Shown: positions 43,589 to 54,411, counted from the first letter of the stretch. The stretch: 64,000 nt of DNA from Suttonella indologenes (GCF_900460215.1 NZ_UHIA01000004.1:1186001-1250000), one strand, 5' to 3'. Numbers and translations: made by a program. Notes: a model not told the origin generated them from the letters alone.

Positions 43589-45031
43589 CTATTTACGCTT
43601 AGGATTGACTTTATGCAAGGCAGCGCCGCTAACCGCCAATGCCGCTTCATGCACCGCTTCGGATAAGGTCGGGTGGGCATGCATAATACGGGCAAGGTCT
43701 TCGCCGGCGGCATAAAACTCCATGGCGACCATCAATTCGTGAATCATTTCGGAAGCGCAAGGTCCGATAATATGCGCGCCTAAAATTTCATCGCTGTCTT
43801 TATCGCAGAGGATTTTTACAAAACCACTGGCGGCATTCATTGCTTTGGCGCGCCCGTTGGCGGCAAAGGGAAAATCGCCTTTGACATAATCTGTACCTTC
43901 GGCTTTGAGTTGCTCTTCGGTTTTGCCGATCCATGCCATTTCAGGGTGGGTATAAATCACGGAAGGGATAATATCATAGCGCACATGTCCAGCCTGTTCA
44001 GCCAGAATTTCCGCCGCCATTACGCCTTCTTCTTCTGCCTTATGCGCCAGCATCGGGCCGCGTACGCAGTCGCCGATGGCAAAGACGCCGTCTTCGGCGG
44101 TGCGGCAATGTTCGTCCACTTCGATAAAACCGCGTGCGTCCATGACGACTTTTGTGCCTTCGATCAAATCGGGCGAAGTATTGGGCTTACGACCGACGGC
44201 AACCAGTAATTTATCAAATACCAACGTTTGCTCGCCCGAGCCATCTTCCACCGACACATGTACTTCCTGATCGTCTTGCACAAGCGCTTGCTTGACCTTT
44301 GTTCCTAAGCGGATATCCAAGCCTTGCTTTTTAAAAGCGCGCGCCGCTTCTTTGGCTAATTGCTGATCGGCGACGGCGAGGAAGGTATCCATCGCTTCAA
44401 AAATCACGACTTCCGCACCCAAAGCCTGCCAGACGCTGCCTAATTCCAAGCCGATGACGCCGGCGCCAATCACGCCGAGGCGCTTAGGCACTTCGGAAAA
44501 ATTCAAAGCGCCTGTCGAGCTAACAATATGTTTACCGTCCATTTTCGCCACCGGAATATCCACGGGTACGGAGCCGAACGCCAAAATCACGCCTTTTTGC
44601 GCTTGATAGCTTTCTACCGCGCCTTCATGCGTCGTAACTTCAACTTTTTTATTGGCGCGTAATTTCCCTTTGCCTTGAATCCATTCAATGCCATTGGCTT
44701 GAAATAATTGCCCAATGCCGCCGGTCAGTTGTTCGACGATTTCCGCTTTACGCCCAATCATTGCCGCCACATCCATTTTCAGCCCGTCCGCGCTGATGCC
44801 GTGCACGGCAAATTCTTCTTTTGCCTTATGATACAGAGCGCTGGATTCCAATAATGCTTTGGAAGGAATACAGCCGACATTTAAGCAGGTACCGCCCAAA
44901 CGCCCTTTGCCGTCCTCATCGCGCCACATTTCCACGCAAGCGGTTTTAAAGCCCAATTGCGCCGCGCGAATCGCCGCCACATAACCGCCGGGGCCGCCGC
45001 CAATCACAATGACATCAAAACTTTTACTCAT
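43589..45031 (-). CDS. lpdA: Dihydrolipoyl dehydrogenase (E3)
   Basis: A 480-residue FAD disulfide oxidoreductase regenerating lipoate for 2-oxo acid dehydrogenases. It has GGGPGGYVAAIRAAQLGFKTACVE, the redox-active GGTCLNVGCIPSKALL, NAD-binding GAGVIGLELGSVW, FAIGDCVRGPMLAHKAEEEG, and the C-terminal HAHPTLSEAVHEAALAV with the catalytic His-Glu pair. It is the third gene after sucA and sucB, with a 58-base gap holding a small GC-rich hairpin, so it serves the 2-oxoglutarate complex and perhaps others. Confidence 0.95.
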   Translation of the reverse strand: MSKSFDVIVIGGGPGGYVAAIRAAQLGFKTACVEMWRDEDGKGRLGGTCLNVGCIPSKALLESSALYHKAKEEFAVHGISADGLKMDVAAMIGRKAEIVEQLTGGIGQLFQANGIEWIQGKGKLRANKKVEVTTHEGAVESYQAQKGVILAFGSVPVDIPVAKMDGKHIVSSTGALNFSEVPKRLGVIGAGVIGLELGSVWQALGAEVVIFEAMDTFLAVADQQLAKEAARAFKKQGLDIRLGTKVKQALVQDDQEVHVSVEDGSGEQTLVFDKLLVAVGRKPNTSPDLIEGTKVVMDARGFIEVDEHCRTAEDGVFAIGDCVRGPMLAHKAEEEGVMAAEILAEQAGHVRYDIIPSVIYTHPEMAWIGKTEEQLKAEGTDYVKGDFPFAANGRAKAMNAASGFVKILCDKDSDEILGAHIIGPCASEMIHELMVAMEFYAAGEDLARIMHAHPTLSEAVHEAALAVSGAALHKVNPKRK

Positions 45032-45089
45032 CTGTTCATCCTTAAAATGCTAAGCGGCGGTCGCCCGCCGCATCTTTGTGAATTCAATA

Positions 45090-46247
45090 CTATACGCCAA
45101 GCAGCAAACGCGCAGGGTCTTCAATCGCATTTTTAATCGACACTAAGAAGCCGACCGCCTCGCGTCCGTCAATAATGCGGTGGTCATAGCTTAATGCCAA
45201 ATACATCATCGGACGAATCACGATTTCACCGTTTTCCACCACCGGACGATCGACGATATTATGCATGCCTAAAATCGCGCTTTGCGGCGGATTGAGAATC
45301 GGCGTGGACATCATCGAGCCGAAAGTGCCGCCGTTTGTGATAGTAAAGGTGCCGCCAGTCATTTCTTCAATGCTCAAAGTGGTATTTTTGGCTTTGACCG
45401 CAAAATCGCGAATGCCGGCTTCGATATCGGCGAAACCTAAGGTTTCCGCATTGCGTAAAATCGGCACGACCAAACCGCGCGGACTGGAAACGGCAATGCC
45501 GATATCTTGATAATTGTGATAAATAATATCGTCGCCATCAATCGAGGCATTGACTGCCGGCCATTCTTTCAGCGCCGCAACCGCCGCTTTGACGAAGAAA
45601 CTCATAAAACCTAATTTGATGTCGTTTTTCGCCACAAATTGGTCTTGGTATTTCTTACGCAAATCCATAATCGGCTTCATATTGACTTCGTTGAAAGTCG
45701 TCAGCATCGCTGTCGAATGCTGCGCTTCCAGCAAACGCTCGGCAATGCGCTTACGCAGACGCGTCATCGCCACACGCTCTTCATGACGCGAGCCGCCGCC
45801 TGCAATATGCTGTTTCATATCCGCTTTGGTAACGCGTCCGCCGCGACCGCTGCCGGCAACATCGGCCACATTAACTTGATTTTCCACTGCCATTTTGCGC
45901 GCCGCAGGCGAAGCATTTTTATCGCCGCTTTCTGCTTTTGCCGCAGTCGGCGCAGCGGTAGGAGGAGCAGCTTCGGTATTTGCCGGTGCCGCATCAGCGG
46001 CAGGTTTTTCCGCCGCTTCAATAATGGCAACTACATCGCCGCCGGTAACCGTCGAACCGTCTTCCTGTTTGATGGCTTTTAAAATACCGCCTACCGGCGA
46101 GGGCAAGTCCAAAACGACTTTATCGGTTTCCAAATCCACCAAATTTTCGCCCGCTTCGACATAATCGCCTACTTTTTTATGCCAATTAACCAAAGTGGCA
46201 TCGGCAACGGATTCCGGCAAATCGGGAACTTTTACTTCTGTTGTCAT
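45090..46247 (-). CDS. sucB: 2-oxoglutarate dehydrogenase E2 (succinyltransferase)
   Basis: A 385-residue core protein of the 2-oxoglutarate dehydrogenase complex. One N-terminal lipoyl domain ([26 protein letters not shown], lipoyl Lys in [11 protein letters not shown]), an Ala/Pro-rich linker, the E3-binding domain ([33 protein letters not shown]), and the catalytic domain ending [20 protein letters not shown] with the active His and Asp. DLPES favours the succinyl rather than acetyl transferase. GAGGTAGTT precedes the ATG; 22 bases separate it from sucA. Confidence 0.95.
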   Translation of the reverse strand: MTTEVKVPDLPESVADATLVNWHKKVGDYVEAGENLVDLETDKVVLDLPSPVGGILKAIKQEDGSTVTGGDVVAIIEAAEKPAADAAPANTEAAPPTAAPTAAKAESGDKNASPAARKMAVENQVNVADVAGSGRGGRVTKADMKQHIAGGGSRHEERVAMTRLRKRIAERLLEAQHSTAMLTTFNEVNMKPIMDLRKKYQDQFVAKNDIKLGFMSFFVKAAVAALKEWPAVNASIDGDDIIYHNYQDIGIAVSSPRGLVVPILRNAETLGFADIEAGIRDFAVKAKNTTLSIEEMTGGTFTITNGGTFGSMMSTPILNPPQSAILGMHNIVDRPVVENGEIVIRPMMYLALSYDHRIIDGREAVGFLVSIKNAIEDPARLLLGV

Positions 46248-46269
46248 AACTACCTCATTTACTAAAAAA

Positions 46270-49095
46270 TTAATTTGCCAAGCCTAAAGCCTGATTCACT
46301 AAGGCTTCTTGCTCTTGCGCATGCACTTTGGCATAGCCGGCGGCGGTGGAAGCCGAAGCGCGGCGACCGCAATAGGTCAAGCCGCGATTGCCCACCGCTG
46401 TTTGCAAAGATTCGAAAATTTGATGCCAAGCGCCCTGATTGCGCGGCTCTTCCTGACACCAGACCAATTCCGCCTGCACAGGATATTGCGCCAAGACATC
46501 CGCCAATGCCTGCTCTGGGAAAGGATACAATTGCTCAACGCGCACAATCGCAATATCCTGAATATTCTCGTCGCGGCGTTTTTGCAGCAAATCGTAATAG
46601 ACCTTGCCGGAACACATAATCACACGCTTCACATTGGCGGCATCGACAGCGTCAATCTCGCCGATGATTTCTTGGAAGCGGCCTTTCGCCAATTCCTGCA
46701 ATTCGCTGACCGCCAATTTGTGGCGCAGTAAAGATTTGGGCGACATTACAACCAAAGGCTTACGGAATTGCCGCAAGACTTGGCGGCGCAGCATATGGAA
46801 GACTTGCGCCGGCGTGCTCGGCACGCATACCTGCCAGTTTTCATCGGCTGATAATTGCAGATAACGCTCTAAACGCGCCGAAGAGTGCTCAGGCCCTTGT
46901 CCTTCATAGCCGTGCGGCAGCAGCATGACCAAGCCGCTATAGCGTCCCCATTTGGTTTCGCCGGAGGCGATGAATTGGTCGATAATGACCTGCGCCACGT
47001 TGGCAAAATCGCCGAATTGCGCTTCCCAAATAATCAAGCCGCGCGGCTCCGCTACCGAATAGCCGTATTCAAAGCCCAATACACCGGTTTCCGAGAGCAG
47101 GGAATCAATCACGCGGATAGACGGTTGATTAGGCTTCAAATATTGCAAAGGCATATAGCTTTCGCCGGTGTTCTGGTCATGCAAAACCGCATGACGATGC
47201 GAGAAGGTTCCGCGTCCGCAGTCCTCGCCCGATACCCGCACTTGATAGCCTTGATCCAATAAGGTGGCATAGGCGAGATTTTCCGCCGCGCCCCAATCCA
47301 AAGGCTGCTTGCCAGTCGCCATTTCTTGACGCGCCGCCAAGGTGCGTTTGACAATCGCATGCGGAGTAAAGCTATCCGGTACGCTGAAGGCTTGCACGCC
47401 CAAGGCTTTCAAACGCTCGGTATCAAAGCTAGTATCCACCGGCGCAGACCAATCCTGATTCGACAAAGCCTTCCATTCTTGAGCGAGGAAATCGCCGTTG
47501 CCGTCGATTTCCGAGGCTTCCGCCACGCGCTCGCCGCTTTCCAAACGTGCCAAATAATCCGCCTGATAGGCTTCATAAGCATCTGCGGCAATAATGCCGG
47601 ATTGCTGCAAACGGTCGGCATAGACCTTAGCCGGCACGTCATGGGCGCGGATTTTTTCGTACATTTTCGGCTGAGTGGCTGAAGGCTCGTCCGCCTCGTT
47701 ATGTCCCAAACGGCGGTAGCAGACCAAATCAATGAAAATATCTTTCTGGAATGTATTGAGATAAGCCACCGCCAATTGTCCTGCGAAGACCACCGCTTCC
47801 GGATCATCACCGTTTACATGGATAATCGGTGCCTGCACCGATTTGGCAATGTCGGTGCAATACATGGACGAACGCGCATCCAATAAATTGGAAGTCGTAA
47901 AACCGATTTGATTATTCACGACCACATGCAAAGAACCGCCGACTTGATAGCCGCGCAATTGAGATAATTGCAAGACTTCTTGGTTAACGCCTTGTCCCGC
48001 CAAAGCGGCATCGCCGTGAATCAGAATCGGCGTGGCTTTATGCGCAACTTCAAAAATACTGGCTTCAGCGCCTAATTCTTGGCGGCGGCGCTCCAAACGC
48101 GCGCGAGTTGAGCCCATCGTTACCGCATTCACAAATTCCAAATGCGAAGGGTTATAGGCTAAGGTCAAATCCACTTTCTGGCCGTCGATTTCCACAAAAG
48201 AAGAGAAGCCCATATGGTATTTCACATCGCCGCTACGATTGGCCGCCGGTACTAATTTGCCGTCAAACTCGTCAAACAGCAATTGCGGTTTCTTGCCTAA
48301 GATATTGATTAAGACATTCAAACGGCCGCGATGCGCCATGCCGATACCCACTTCTTCCACGCCGTTTGCCGCCAAAGCCTTAATCATAGCATTGAGCAAA
48401 GGAATTAGGGCATCGCCGCCTTCCAAAGAGAAACGTTTCTGTCCTACATAGCGTTTATGCAAATATTTTTCCATGCCGTCGGCAGCCACCAATTGGCGCA
48501 GAAAATTCTTTTTCTCTTCGGCGGAAAATTGATAGTCGCCGGCGCCGGCTTCCATTTGCTCGGTCAGCCAATCTAGCTCTTTTTGCTCCCATACATGGCT
48601 GAACTGCAAGCCCACATGTCCGCAATAGGTTTTTTGCAATTTTTTCAGCAAATCCGCCAATTTCATCTCTTGCTGACCGAAGACACCGTCCACGGCAAAA
48701 CTTTGCTGCAAATCGCTGTCGCTCAAGCCGTGATAAGACAAACGCAACTGCTCGACTTCATGACGTTCGCGGATTTTCGCCGGATCGGTATCGGCATAAC
48801 GATGCCCGCGCACGCGATAGGCGCGAATCAAATTCAAGACGCCGACCTGCTTTTCGCTGACCGTACCTTCTGCCGATGCGCTCAGCGGCTGTTGTCCTAA
48901 TAATTCAAAACGTTCCTGCACGTCCAAACGCGAAACTTCTTGCTCGCTGTCGCCTTTGATTTGCGCAAAATAGCGCTGCCATTGCTCGCTGACCGAAGCC
49001 GGATCCGCTAAATAATCTTCATACAATGCCTCGATGAAAGCTGCATTACCGCCTGAAATCCCTGAATTGGCTTTTAATTCTTTATATGTGGACAT
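46270..49095 (-). CDS. sucA: 2-oxoglutarate dehydrogenase E1
   Basis: A 941-residue thiamine-diphosphate enzyme decarboxylating 2-oxoglutarate. It has the N-terminal peptide that binds the core ([24 protein letters not shown]), [21 protein letters not shown], the ThDP motif [19 protein letters not shown]…[11 protein letters not shown], the [17 protein letters not shown] block, and the transketolase-like C-terminal [24 protein letters not shown] 49095 has AAAGGG at good spacing; a GTG two codons upstream sits too close to it. sucA, sucB and lpdA form one unit; sucCD and sdh genes are not in view. Confidence 0.95.
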   Translation of the reverse strand: MSTYKELKANSGISGGNAAFIEALYEDYLADPASVSEQWQRYFAQIKGDSEQEVSRLDVQERFELLGQQPLSASAEGTVSEKQVGVLNLIRAYRVRGHRYADTDPAKIRERHEVEQLRLSYHGLSDSDLQQSFAVDGVFGQQEMKLADLLKKLQKTYCGHVGLQFSHVWEQKELDWLTEQMEAGAGDYQFSAEEKKNFLRQLVAADGMEKYLHKRYVGQKRFSLEGGDALIPLLNAMIKALAANGVEEVGIGMAHRGRLNVLINILGKKPQLLFDEFDGKLVPAANRSGDVKYHMGFSSFVEIDGQKVDLTLAYNPSHLEFVNAVTMGSTRARLERRRQELGAEASIFEVAHKATPILIHGDAALAGQGVNQEVLQLSQLRGYQVGGSLHVVVNNQIGFTTSNLLDARSSMYCTDIAKSVQAPIIHVNGDDPEAVVFAGQLAVAYLNTFQKDIFIDLVCYRRLGHNEADEPSATQPKMYEKIRAHDVPAKVYADRLQQSGIIAADAYEAYQADYLARLESGERVAEASEIDGNGDFLAQEWKALSNQDWSAPVDTSFDTERLKALGVQAFSVPDSFTPHAIVKRTLAARQEMATGKQPLDWGAAENLAYATLLDQGYQVRVSGEDCGRGTFSHRHAVLHDQNTGESYMPLQYLKPNQPSIRVIDSLLSETGVLGFEYGYSVAEPRGLIIWEAQFGDFANVAQVIIDQFIASGETKWGRYSGLVMLLPHGYEGQGPEHSSARLERYLQLSADENWQVCVPSTPAQVFHMLRRQVLRQFRKPLVVMSPKSLLRHKLAVSELQELAKGRFQEIIGEIDAVDAANVKRVIMCSGKVYYDLLQKRRDENIQDIAIVRVEQLYPFPEQALADVLAQYPVQAELVWCQEEPRNQGAWHQIFESLQTAVGNRGLTYCGRRASASTAAGYAKVHAQEQEALVNQALGLAN

Positions 49096-49362
49096 GTTCA
49101 CACCCTTTTATAGAAAAATAACGGCAGATACTTGGCAATACCCACCAAAATCGCTGTTTATGATACGCCCTTCCGCGCTTTTACTCAAACCGAATCCCAC
49201 ATTCTCTAAGCTTTACAGCACATAAGATTTTCATAAGTAAACACTATTTTATTTTAAGCAGTTTATTTATCTAAGATAAAAACCTATCAAGCAGAACAAT
49301 ACCCTGCTTCTATCTGTGTTTTTTAATGAAACTGCTGTGAAAATCTTACAAATTTATGCTGT

Positions 49363-50352
49363 TTAAAATCTTTTGCCGATTTCGTTGTAATAGCGTTTCG
49401 CCCCTTCATGCAGAGGAATGCTGATGCCTTCTAAAGAGGTTTCCACGGATAAGGCATTGGCGATACGCATTTCTTTCAGCCAATCAGGGTAATAGGTGCT
49501 ATCCCAAAGGTTTTTTGTAAATTGATACGCCCAGTCTTTATCCATTTTATCGGTCGCCACCCATAAAGCGCGAACTTTCACACTGTCAAAGGCTTCGCTG
49601 CCTGCATAAGCCCCCGCTTTTACCGCAACGGTTTGATATGTGCGGCTACGCTTGACCAGCTCGTCAATCCCCGTGCCTTGTAAAGACAAAAAGCGCAACG
49701 GCAATTCTTGATTCAACCCCGTAAAGGCCGGCGCAGGAATACCGGCAAAGAAAATCATGGCGTCAATCTCTTTGTTTTTCAGCGCTTGCGCCGCTTCGCC
49801 GACGCTTTGCACCTGAAATTGAATCTCCGCAATGCTCAGTCCCGCAGCGCCGAACAGTTCCTGCACGGCATGATGCGTGCCTGAATGATTGGCGCCGATG
49901 CCGACTTTTTTGCCCGGCAAATCGCTTAAAGACTGAATGCCGCTGTCTTTAGGCACGGCGATTTGCAGCACTTCCGTGTAAAGGCTTGCCAATGCCCGCA
50001 AGTTTTTGCAGGGTTCGGCTTTTTCAAATGCGCCCTCGCCCTGATACGCCATATAGACCAGATTCGATTGCGCCAAAGCGGAATCGCCTTGACCGCTGCA
50101 CAAACGCTGCAAATTTTCAGTTGAACCGTGGCTGCTGCGATTAACCAGCAAGACGCCTTCCACGCCGCAACTGCCGCCGGCTTTGCAGGGCAAAGCGCCC
50201 TGCGGTTGCGTGTTTAAGGCGGAAATCATCGCCGCCGTCTGATAATACAGACCGTTGTAATAGCCGCTGTCAATCAAGAACACCTGATTGTCTTCGGCAA
50301 TCGCCTGCGTCCCTGCGCATAAAGCCAGCAAGCTGAGACGGATTGTTTTCAT
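49363..50352 (-). CDS. TAXI-family TRAP solute-binding protein
   Basis: A 329-residue exported protein with a signal peptide ending near AIA. The pattern SGYYNGLYYQTAAMISA, RSSHGSTENLQRLCSGQGDSALAQSNLVYMAYQG, LYTEVLQIAVPKDSGIQSLSDLPGKKVGIGANHSGTHHAVQELFGAAGL, and IDAMIFFAGIPAPAF is that of TAXI receptors for TRAP transporters (glutamate, 2-oxoglutarate or unknown ligands). Two Cys in PCKAGGSCG near residue 57 are unusual and might pair. No TRAP membrane subunit is adjacent, so it may work with one elsewhere. The 267-base gap before it (49096–49362) shows no gene. Confidence 0.82.
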   Translation of the reverse strand: MKTIRLSLLALCAGTQAIAEDNQVFLIDSGYYNGLYYQTAAMISALNTQPQGALPCKAGGSCGVEGVLLVNRSSHGSTENLQRLCSGQGDSALAQSNLVYMAYQGEGAFEKAEPCKNLRALASLYTEVLQIAVPKDSGIQSLSDLPGKKVGIGANHSGTHHAVQELFGAAGLSIAEIQFQVQSVGEAAQALKNKEIDAMIFFAGIPAPAFTGLNQELPLRFLSLQGTGIDELVKRSRTYQTVAVKAGAYAGSEAFDSVKVRALWVATDKMDKDWAYQFTKNLWDSTYYPDWLKEMRIANALSVETSLEGISIPLHEGAKRYYNEIGKRF

Positions 50353-50382
50353 CGTTTCCTCTATATCGTTTTCATTTATTGA

Positions 50383-51165
50383 TTAATTATTATCGGCGAG
50401 CATTCTGCCGGTAATCAATTCCGAATGCGGCGCAATCTGATAACGCCCTGCCAATACGTTGATTTGCGGCGGAATGTGTTCATGCTCAAAATAATCGTAA
50501 GCCGGTTGCAGTATTTGCCAAAAAGGCAGCCAGCGATGATGGGCATGGCGCATCAAATTCTGCTGCGTGAGATGGAAGGGAAAAATATGCACGGGCACGG
50601 CATATTGTCCGCGCTGATGTGCGGCGGAGACCAAAGCATAAATCACTTCAATTTGCTGATTGTCCATGGCATAGCAGCCAATCGACACGCAATCGCCGTG
50701 CACCATCAGATAACTGCCGGTGTAGCCGTGTTCGCGGTCATAGGCATTGGGAAAGCCGAGATTAAAAGACAAATGATATTTGCTGTTAGGATTCATCTGC
50801 TGCGCACTCACGGCATAAAAGCCTTCGGGCGACTGCTTATCGCCTTCGCGCAGTTTCGGACCTAAATCGCCCGAATAGGTACAAATCGGAAATTTGCGGT
50901 ATAGGTGATAGCGACCGTCGGCGCGCAGCAGCCACGCCTCCAAGACCCTTTCTTCTTTAAAAATACGCAAAAAGGTTTTTGCCCCTAAGGCAAAACCCTG
51001 CGCCTGCAAACGATCGCGCAAACTCAATTGCGATAAATCCGAAATAGGCAGCTGAAAATCCACCGCCGCGCCCTGCGTTGAAGGGGTTTTTTCGGCGTTG
51101 GGCGCATAGCCCGCACAGCCACTTAAAAGCAAAGCCCCTGTTTTTAATACCGTACGCCGTTTCAT
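50383..51165 (-). CDS. YafK-like L,D-transpeptidase, lipoprotein
   Basis: A 260-residue protein with a signal MKRRTVLKTGALLLSGC: it carries a twin-arginine-like KRRTVLK and a lipobox, pointing to Tat export and lipidation. The catalytic domain (VLEAWLLRADGRYHLYRKFPICTYSGDLGPKLREGDKQSPEGFYAV…YLMVHGDCVSIGCYAMDN) has the YkuD-type His and SIGCYA nucleophile Cys as in YafK/DpaA, which trims Lpp from peptidoglycan. The ATG overlaps the dacB stop (ATGA). Whether it crosslinks or cleaves cannot be told from sequence. Confidence 0.82.
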   Translation of the reverse strand: MKRRTVLKTGALLLSGCAGYAPNAEKTPSTQGAAVDFQLPISDLSQLSLRDRLQAQGFALGAKTFLRIFKEERVLEAWLLRADGRYHLYRKFPICTYSGDLGPKLREGDKQSPEGFYAVSAQQMNPNSKYHLSFNLGFPNAYDREHGYTGSYLMVHGDCVSIGCYAMDNQQIEVIYALVSAAHQRGQYAVPVHIFPFHLTQQNLMRHAHHRWLPFWQILQPAYDYFEHEHIPPQINVLAGRYQIAPHSELITGRMLADNN

Positions 51166-52577
51166 TGTCGATACACCCACCGCAACACATCATCTTGCAA
51201 AGCGCGGCTCTTAACCGCCTCTTTGCCATTGCCAATAATCACTACCACATACACATGCCCGCTTTGCGCCTGCACATAGCCGGCAAAACCGCGCACCGCA
51301 TCAATGGTGCCAGTCTTGCCGATAACGCGCCCTTGCAAAGCCTCGCCGACAAAACGCCTGTTCAAAGTACCGCTTTCGCCGGCAACCGCCAAAGACTGCA
51401 TAAACTCCATCGCATAGCCGGAAGCATACAAATTAAGCAATAAGGTTGCCAAAGTATGACCGCTGACCCGCGAATCGCGCGACAAACCCGAGCCGTTATC
51501 AATCAGCATCCCCTCAACCGGCACGCCGAAAGCCGCCAAGGTTCCCCTAACCGCCTGCCGTCCTTTATCCAAAGAACCCGGCACGCCGTAAACCTCCGCG
51601 CCCAAAGTCAGCAATAATTGCCGCGTCATCACATTATTGCTCAGCTGATTCATCTTCTGAATTTGCTCGCGCAAAGGCAAAGACATGCCGCTGTACAAAG
51701 GCTGCGCTGTGGCAGGCACAGGACCAATCTGTCCGCCGCCGTCAAAACTGCCGCCCTCGGCATACCATAAATCATGGAATAAATAATAAAATTGCTCGCT
51801 CTCCTCGCCCATGACCACCGTCAATTCGCGCGCGCCGCAAGCCGTGCTGTATTTACCCGTCAACTGCACCACGGCATAGCCGCGTTCGTCGCGCAGCAAA
51901 TCCACCGCCGGCGAATAATTGGTATCGCATTTGCCGGCATTGACAGTCATCTGATTGTCAATCTTCCAATTCATAATATTCGGCCACAAAGCCACCGCCG
52001 CCTGCTGCTTGCCCTGCGGCGACAAACGCACTTTCACCGTGCGGAAATTCACCATCAAAGGACTCGGCACCGCGTTATACGCCGACCAGCCGTTGCCGTC
52101 GAAAGACTGCGTATTCCGCGCCTCCTGCGGCAAATAATACAGAGAATTGTCCAGCACGATATTGCCCGTGATATGGCGCACCCCGCGCGCGCGCAAATCC
52201 TTCAGCATCTGCTGCAAACGCTCCTCCACCAAAAAAGGATCGCCGCCGCCCTTCACATACAAATTGCCCTGAATCACGCCGTTGGCATCGGGCATCGCAT
52301 CGGCGTAAAACTTCGTCTGCCATAAATAATCGCCGCCCAAGCGAATCAAAGCCGCCGCCGTCGTCAGCACCTTCTCCAAAGAAGCGGGCGAACGCAGCGT
52401 CTGCGCATTCAAACTGACCAAAGGCACTTCCTGCGCTACATCCTGAATAATCAAAGTCAAACCCTCGGCGGAGATCTGATTTTTCTGCATCAGCTGCGCA
52501 ATATTGGCAGGCACGTTTTGCGCCCCCGCCCAGCCTGAAAACCCTAGAGCAATCAGCAAGCCCCATAAGCATTTCAT
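51162..52577 (-). CDS. dacB: D-alanyl-D-alanine carboxypeptidase/endopeptidase (PBP4 type)
   Basis: A 471-residue peptidase of family S13 acting on peptidoglycan stem peptides in the periplasm. Signal peptide MKCLWGLLIALGFSGWAGA; then SPASLEKVLTTAAALIRLG (the SxxK motif), the central inserted domain, LSNNVMTRQLLLTLG (the SxN motif), and VIGKTGTIDAVRGFAGYV (KTG). Start ATG 52577 has GAGG at eight bases; the longer frame to 52601 does not. It is followed in overlap by the L,D-transpeptidase gene, giving a small wall-trimming unit. Confidence 0.92.
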   Translation of the reverse strand: MKCLWGLLIALGFSGWAGAQNVPANIAQLMQKNQISAEGLTLIIQDVAQEVPLVSLNAQTLRSPASLEKVLTTAAALIRLGGDYLWQTKFYADAMPDANGVIQGNLYVKGGGDPFLVEERLQQMLKDLRARGVRHITGNIVLDNSLYYLPQEARNTQSFDGNGWSAYNAVPSPLMVNFRTVKVRLSPQGKQQAAVALWPNIMNWKIDNQMTVNAGKCDTNYSPAVDLLRDERGYAVVQLTGKYSTACGARELTVVMGEESEQFYYLFHDLWYAEGGSFDGGGQIGPVPATAQPLYSGMSLPLREQIQKMNQLSNNVMTRQLLLTLGAEVYGVPGSLDKGRQAVRGTLAAFGVPVEGMLIDNGSGLSRDSRVSGHTLATLLLNLYASGYAMEFMQSLAVAGESGTLNRRFVGEALQGRVIGKTGTIDAVRGFAGYVQAQSGHVYVVVIIGNGKEAVKSRALQDDVLRWVYRQ

Positions 52578-52646
52578 GCAATTACCTCGAAATTCGTCCA
52601 AAAGGCGGCTATTATAGCGCGCCGAATTTTGAAATCACTCCCAAAC

Positions 52647-53234
52647 ATGAGCGACAAACCTAAAGAATACGATGAAGAAGGCCGCGTTATCCGCGAAAAC
52701 CGCAGTGCAATCAAGCGCGAACGCGAAGCCATCCGCCAATTTGCCGAAGAACTTCTCAAACTGCCGGCGCATCAATACCCCCTTCTGCCCATCAGCGAAC
52801 AGCTGCAAGCGGCGCTGATTGAAGGCAAACGCCTTACAGGCAACGCCCTGCGCCGCCACCTTAACTACCTCACGCGCCTCCTAGACGAACACCCCGACTT
52901 CGACAAACTGCGCTACGTACACGAACACATCAACCACCCCTACCGCCACGACAGCAGCAAAATGCGCCGCATCGCACAAGAAATCGATCGCCTGCTCGGC
53001 AATGACAAAGACATATACGGCGAACTCCTCGCCCATTACGCCGATTTCGACATGCAATACGTCAGACAACTCGTGCGCGAAGCGCAAAAACACCTCTCAA
53101 ATACCGACAGCGACAATAGCGACGACAGTGCCGCAGACAGCAGCCCGCCCGCGCCCAAAGCGGAAAAATACCGCCGCCGCCTGCAAAAATACCTGCAAGG
53201 ACTCAGCCTTAACTACGACGACAGCGAAACCTGA
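52647..53234 (+). CDS. darP: Ribosome-associated protein DarP (YjgA, DUF615)
   Basis: A 195-residue highly charged protein. The DUF615 pattern (IKREREAIRQFAEELLKLPAHQYPLLPISEQLQAALIEGKRLTGNALRRHLNYLTRLL) and the C-terminal KYRRRLQKYLQGL fit DarP, which assists late 50S assembly. An acidic Ser/Asp tract (SNTDSDNSDDSAADSS) is inserted before the C-terminal helix, which is unusual. The ATG at 52647 is chosen for homology; the frame is open slightly upstream. It overlaps hemW (TGATG). Confidence 0.9.
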   Translation: MSDKPKEYDEEGRVIRENRSAIKREREAIRQFAEELLKLPAHQYPLLPISEQLQAALIEGKRLTGNALRRHLNYLTRLLDEHPDFDKLRYVHEHINHPYRHDSSKMRRIAQEIDRLLGNDKDIYGELLAHYADFDMQYVRQLVREAQKHLSNTDSDNSDDSAADSSPPAPKAEKYRRRLQKYLQGLSLNYDDSET

Positions 53235-54379
53235 TGCAGCCCTCCACAATACCGCTCGCCCTCTACATCCACATCCCTTGGTGCGTGCAAAAATGCCCCT
53301 ACTGCGACTTCAACTCGCACAGCCTCAAACAGCGCATCGATGAAGACGCCTACATCAGCCACCTCTTGGCGGACTTTGATATCGACTACGCCCTAAACCC
53401 CCGCCCCATTCACAGCATCTTCATCGGCGGCGGCACCCCCAGTCTCTTTAGCGGCGCAAGTATCGCCCGTCTGCTCGGCGAACTGCGGCAGCGCGCGGAC
53501 TTTGCCGACAACATCGAAATCACCCTCGAAGCCAACCCCGGCACATTCGAGCAAGCCAAATTCAATGCCTACCGCCAAGCCGGCGTCAACCGCCTATCCC
53601 TAGGCATACAGAGCTTCTCCCCGCAACAACTGCGCAATCTCGGGCGCATTCATAACGACGAAGAAGCCCATAAAGCCATCATCGCCGCGCAGCAAGCCGG
53701 CTTTGAACGCATCAATACCGATCTCATGTTCGGACTCCCCCATCAAAGCCCCGAACAAGCCCTGCAAGACCTGAAAAACGCCGCCGCATACGGCTGCGAA
53801 CATCTCAGCTGGTATCAACTCACCCTTGAACCCAACACCGCCTTCTACCATCATCCGCCCCCCCTGCCCGACGAAGACCAAAGACAAGACATCTTCGAAC
53901 AAGGCGCCGCCTTCCTGCGCAGCCAAGGCTTCATGCAATATGAAACCTCCGCTTGGACGCGCGGCGCAAAAAGCGCGCACAACCTCAACTACTGGCAATT
54001 CGGCGACTACCTCGGCATTGGCGCCGGCGCACACGGCAAAATCAGCCTTGCCGACGGCAACATACTGCGGCGCAGCAAATTCCGCGCCCCCAACCGCTAC
54101 CAAGCCGCGCACAGCCAAGGCGCCAATCCCTATCAAGACCAAGAACAAATTGTCGCCCGCGAAGAACAAGGCTTTGAATTCATGATGAACGCCCTGCGTC
54201 TGAAAGACGGCGTCGCGCGTGCATACCTTCCACAACGTACCGCGCTGCAACACAGCGACCTCGCCCCCGTTCTCGAAACCCTCATCGCCAAAAAACTCAT
54301 TGCCGACGATCCGCAGACATACCGCTGCACCGCGCAAGGCTATGCTTTTCTTAACGATGTGCTGACCGCCTTTTTATAA
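53234..54379 (+). CDS. hemW: Radical SAM heme chaperone HemW
   Basis: A 381-residue radical SAM protein resembling HemN but shorter. The cluster motif is in LYIHIPWCVQKCPYCDFNSH (Cys-x3-Cys-x2-Cys-x-F, the HemW form), followed by SIFIGGGTPSLF, EANPGTFE, GVNRLSLGIQSF, and a HemN-like C-terminal domain with FMMNALRLKDGV. HemW binds heme and delivers it to respiratory proteins. Coupled to darP by a one-base overlap. No terminator seen before the ada remnant. Confidence 0.9.
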   Translation: MQPSTIPLALYIHIPWCVQKCPYCDFNSHSLKQRIDEDAYISHLLADFDIDYALNPRPIHSIFIGGGTPSLFSGASIARLLGELRQRADFADNIEITLEANPGTFEQAKFNAYRQAGVNRLSLGIQSFSPQQLRNLGRIHNDEEAHKAIIAAQQAGFERINTDLMFGLPHQSPEQALQDLKNAAAYGCEHLSWYQLTLEPNTAFYHHPPPLPDEDQRQDIFEQGAAFLRSQGFMQYETSAWTRGAKSAHNLNYWQFGDYLGIGAGAHGKISLADGNILRRSKFRAPNRYQAAHSQGANPYQDQEQIVAREEQGFEFMMNALRLKDGVARAYLPQRTALQHSDLAPVLETLIAKKLIADDPQTYRCTAQGYAFLNDVLTAFL

Positions 54380-54411
54380 ACAACCATTAAAAATACTTGT
54401 CCGTTTTTCGG

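Noticed and set aside
45054..45071. Terminator between sucB and lpdA
   Set aside because: A 7-bp GC hairpin is present but no T-run follows; more likely an RNA-processing or chance hairpin within the operon.
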